Source: Methanomicrobiales archaeon | Lineage (GTDB): Archaea; Halobacteriota; Methanomicrobia; Methanomicrobiales; Methanoculleaceae | Assembly: GCA_012797575.1 (NCBI GenBank) | Contig: JAAZOW010000331.1 | Coordinates: 1 to 5,714, forward strand | Reading direction: 5' to 3' | Length of the DNA: 5,714 nucleotides | Shown: one piece after another, positions 4,961 to 5,714 of the stretch | How the letters are laid out: each line of letters begins with the position of its first letter | Numbering within the stretch: the stretch's first letter is position 1 | Program-made: the position numbers and the translations under genes | Notes under the pieces: generated by a model | What the model was told of the DNA's origin: nothing | Database searches by the model: none | What the model saw: the letters and a program-made list of their open reading frames with translations, nothing else

Positions 4961-5714
4961 TCATCCCAGGTGCTCGATGATCTTGTCGTGCACGATGCCG
5001 TTTGTAGCGATAAGGGTCTTTTCGATAGAGACCTCGTCAGGGAAGATGAGCCCCCTCCCCTTGAGGTCGGAAGCGGTCCCTCCCGCCTCCTCACAGATCA
5101 GTATTCCCGCCGCCACATCCGTGACGCGAAGCGCCCCTCGTGCATCGATAAAGCCGTCGATACGACCACATCCAACATAACAGAGTTCAAGTGCTGATGC
5201 GCCGAGGAGGCGCAACCGCCGGACCTTCCCCCCGAACCGTACCATGGGGGTTGGATCGGACCTCCTCCGACCATGAATACTCATGGCGCTCCTCTCAAGG
5301 GCTGATGTATCGGAGACCCGGATAGGCCGCCCGTCAAGGCAGGCCCCCTGGCCCCGGGTGGCATGGAACGTCTCTCCCGTGGCGAGGTTTCTGACATATC
5401 CTTTCTGGACGACTCCCTCCTCGGCGTACGCGATCGAGAGGGCGTAGAAGGGGATCCCGGCAATTGCATTGTAGGTGCCATCGATCGGGTCGAGGAAGAT
5501 AGTCCCTCGCTCCCCGTTCATATCGACACATCCAAGCTCCTCACTGATCAGGCGCTGGCAGAACGGGCGGCGCGTGAAGTAATCCACAACGATATCCTCT
5601 GCGATCTGATCGATCTTCTTCGTGGGTGTGCCGTCCGCACCCATCTTCACGTACTCTCCCGCCTCCGGTGTTCCGACCATATCAGCCACTGCATCACAGA
5701 CAGCCTCTGCCAGG
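4961..5714 (-). CDS. Inositol-monophosphatase-family phosphatase, probable NADP phosphatase (5' end beyond window)
   Basis: The frame is open to the window edge. A GTG at 5689 is not needed as start, because upstream codons (LAEAVCDA before VADMVGTPEAG) look like the normal first helix of the family. About 250 residues are visible and perhaps 10-20 are missing. The metal-dependent phosphatase motifs are all present: GADGTPTKKID (5638-5606), ISEELG with the metal-binding Glu (5545-5528), DPIDGT followed by YN (5491-5468), and LRVTDVAAGILICEEAGG near the C-terminus, where the Asp of the usual WDxAAG motif is kept but Trp is replaced by Thr. Archaeal members may hydrolyse inositol phosphate, fructose 1,6-bisphosphate or NADP. 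The six-base link to nadK, in the order of the fused NADP phosphatase/NAD kinase MJ0917, favours NADP phosphatase (inference). Confidence 0.93.
   Translation of the reverse strand, partial: LAEAVCDAVADMVGTPEAGEYVKMGADGTPTKKIDQIAEDIVVDYFTRRPFCQRLISEELGCVDMNGERGTIFLDPIDGTYNAIAGIPFYALSIAYAEEGVVQKGYVRNLATGETFHATRGQGACLDGRPIRVSDTSALERSAMSIHGRRRSDPTPMVRFGGKVRRLRLLGASALELCYVGCGRIDGFIDARGALRVTDVAAGILICEEAGGTASDLKGRGLIFPDEVSIEKTLIATNGIVHDKIIEHLG

Overview
The window is about 60% GC and tightly packed. Seven protein genes all lie on the minus strand, so transcription runs from high to low coordinates. The gene set points to a methanogenic archaeon, most likely of the Methanomicrobiales (Methanoculleus-like). 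The reasons are a stand-alone ACT protein of the kind paired with archaeal homoserine dehydrogenase, an inositol-monophosphatase-family gene beside NAD kinase, two families common in methanogens (DUF2284 and DUF169), and Shine-Dalgarno sites of the GGAGGTGATC type. The taxon is inferred from family content only.

Layout in the direction of transcription. (1) 5714-4961: an inositol-monophosphatase-family phosphatase, cut at its 5' end by the window edge. It is followed after 6 bases by NAD kinase (4954-4142). Together they look like an unfused version of the bifunctional NADP phosphatase/NAD kinase of Methanocaldococcus jannaschii. (2) 4069-3353: a DUF169 protein, probably with its own promoter just after nadK. 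It ends before a T-rich tract (3340-3330) that probably terminates transcription. (3) 3248-651: a three-gene operon. It holds an ACT-domain protein, homoserine dehydrogenase (4-base overlap) and an unusual protein (17-base overlap). The last combines an N-terminal winged-helix DNA-binding domain, a Cys/His-rich middle and a C-terminal GIDDTD domain resembling TiaS or methanogenesis marker 11. (4) 548-1: a DUF2284 Cys-rich predicted metal-binding protein, cut at its 3' end by the window edge, after a 102-base gap.

How the genes fit together: the phosphatase/kinase pair probably sets the NAD/NADP balance. The ACT-hom pair makes homoserine for threonine and methionine, with the ACT protein as the probable amino-acid sensor in trans, because this homoserine dehydrogenase has no ACT tail of its own. 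The third gene of that operon is the least explained and the most interesting: its layout suggests a DNA-binding regulator built on an RNA-modification-type or nucleotide-binding fold. I see no RNA genes, mobile elements, CRISPR arrays or long repeats. The long open frames on the plus strand all run in exact codon register opposite the real genes and are shadows. No stretch of more than 300 bases lacks a gene.
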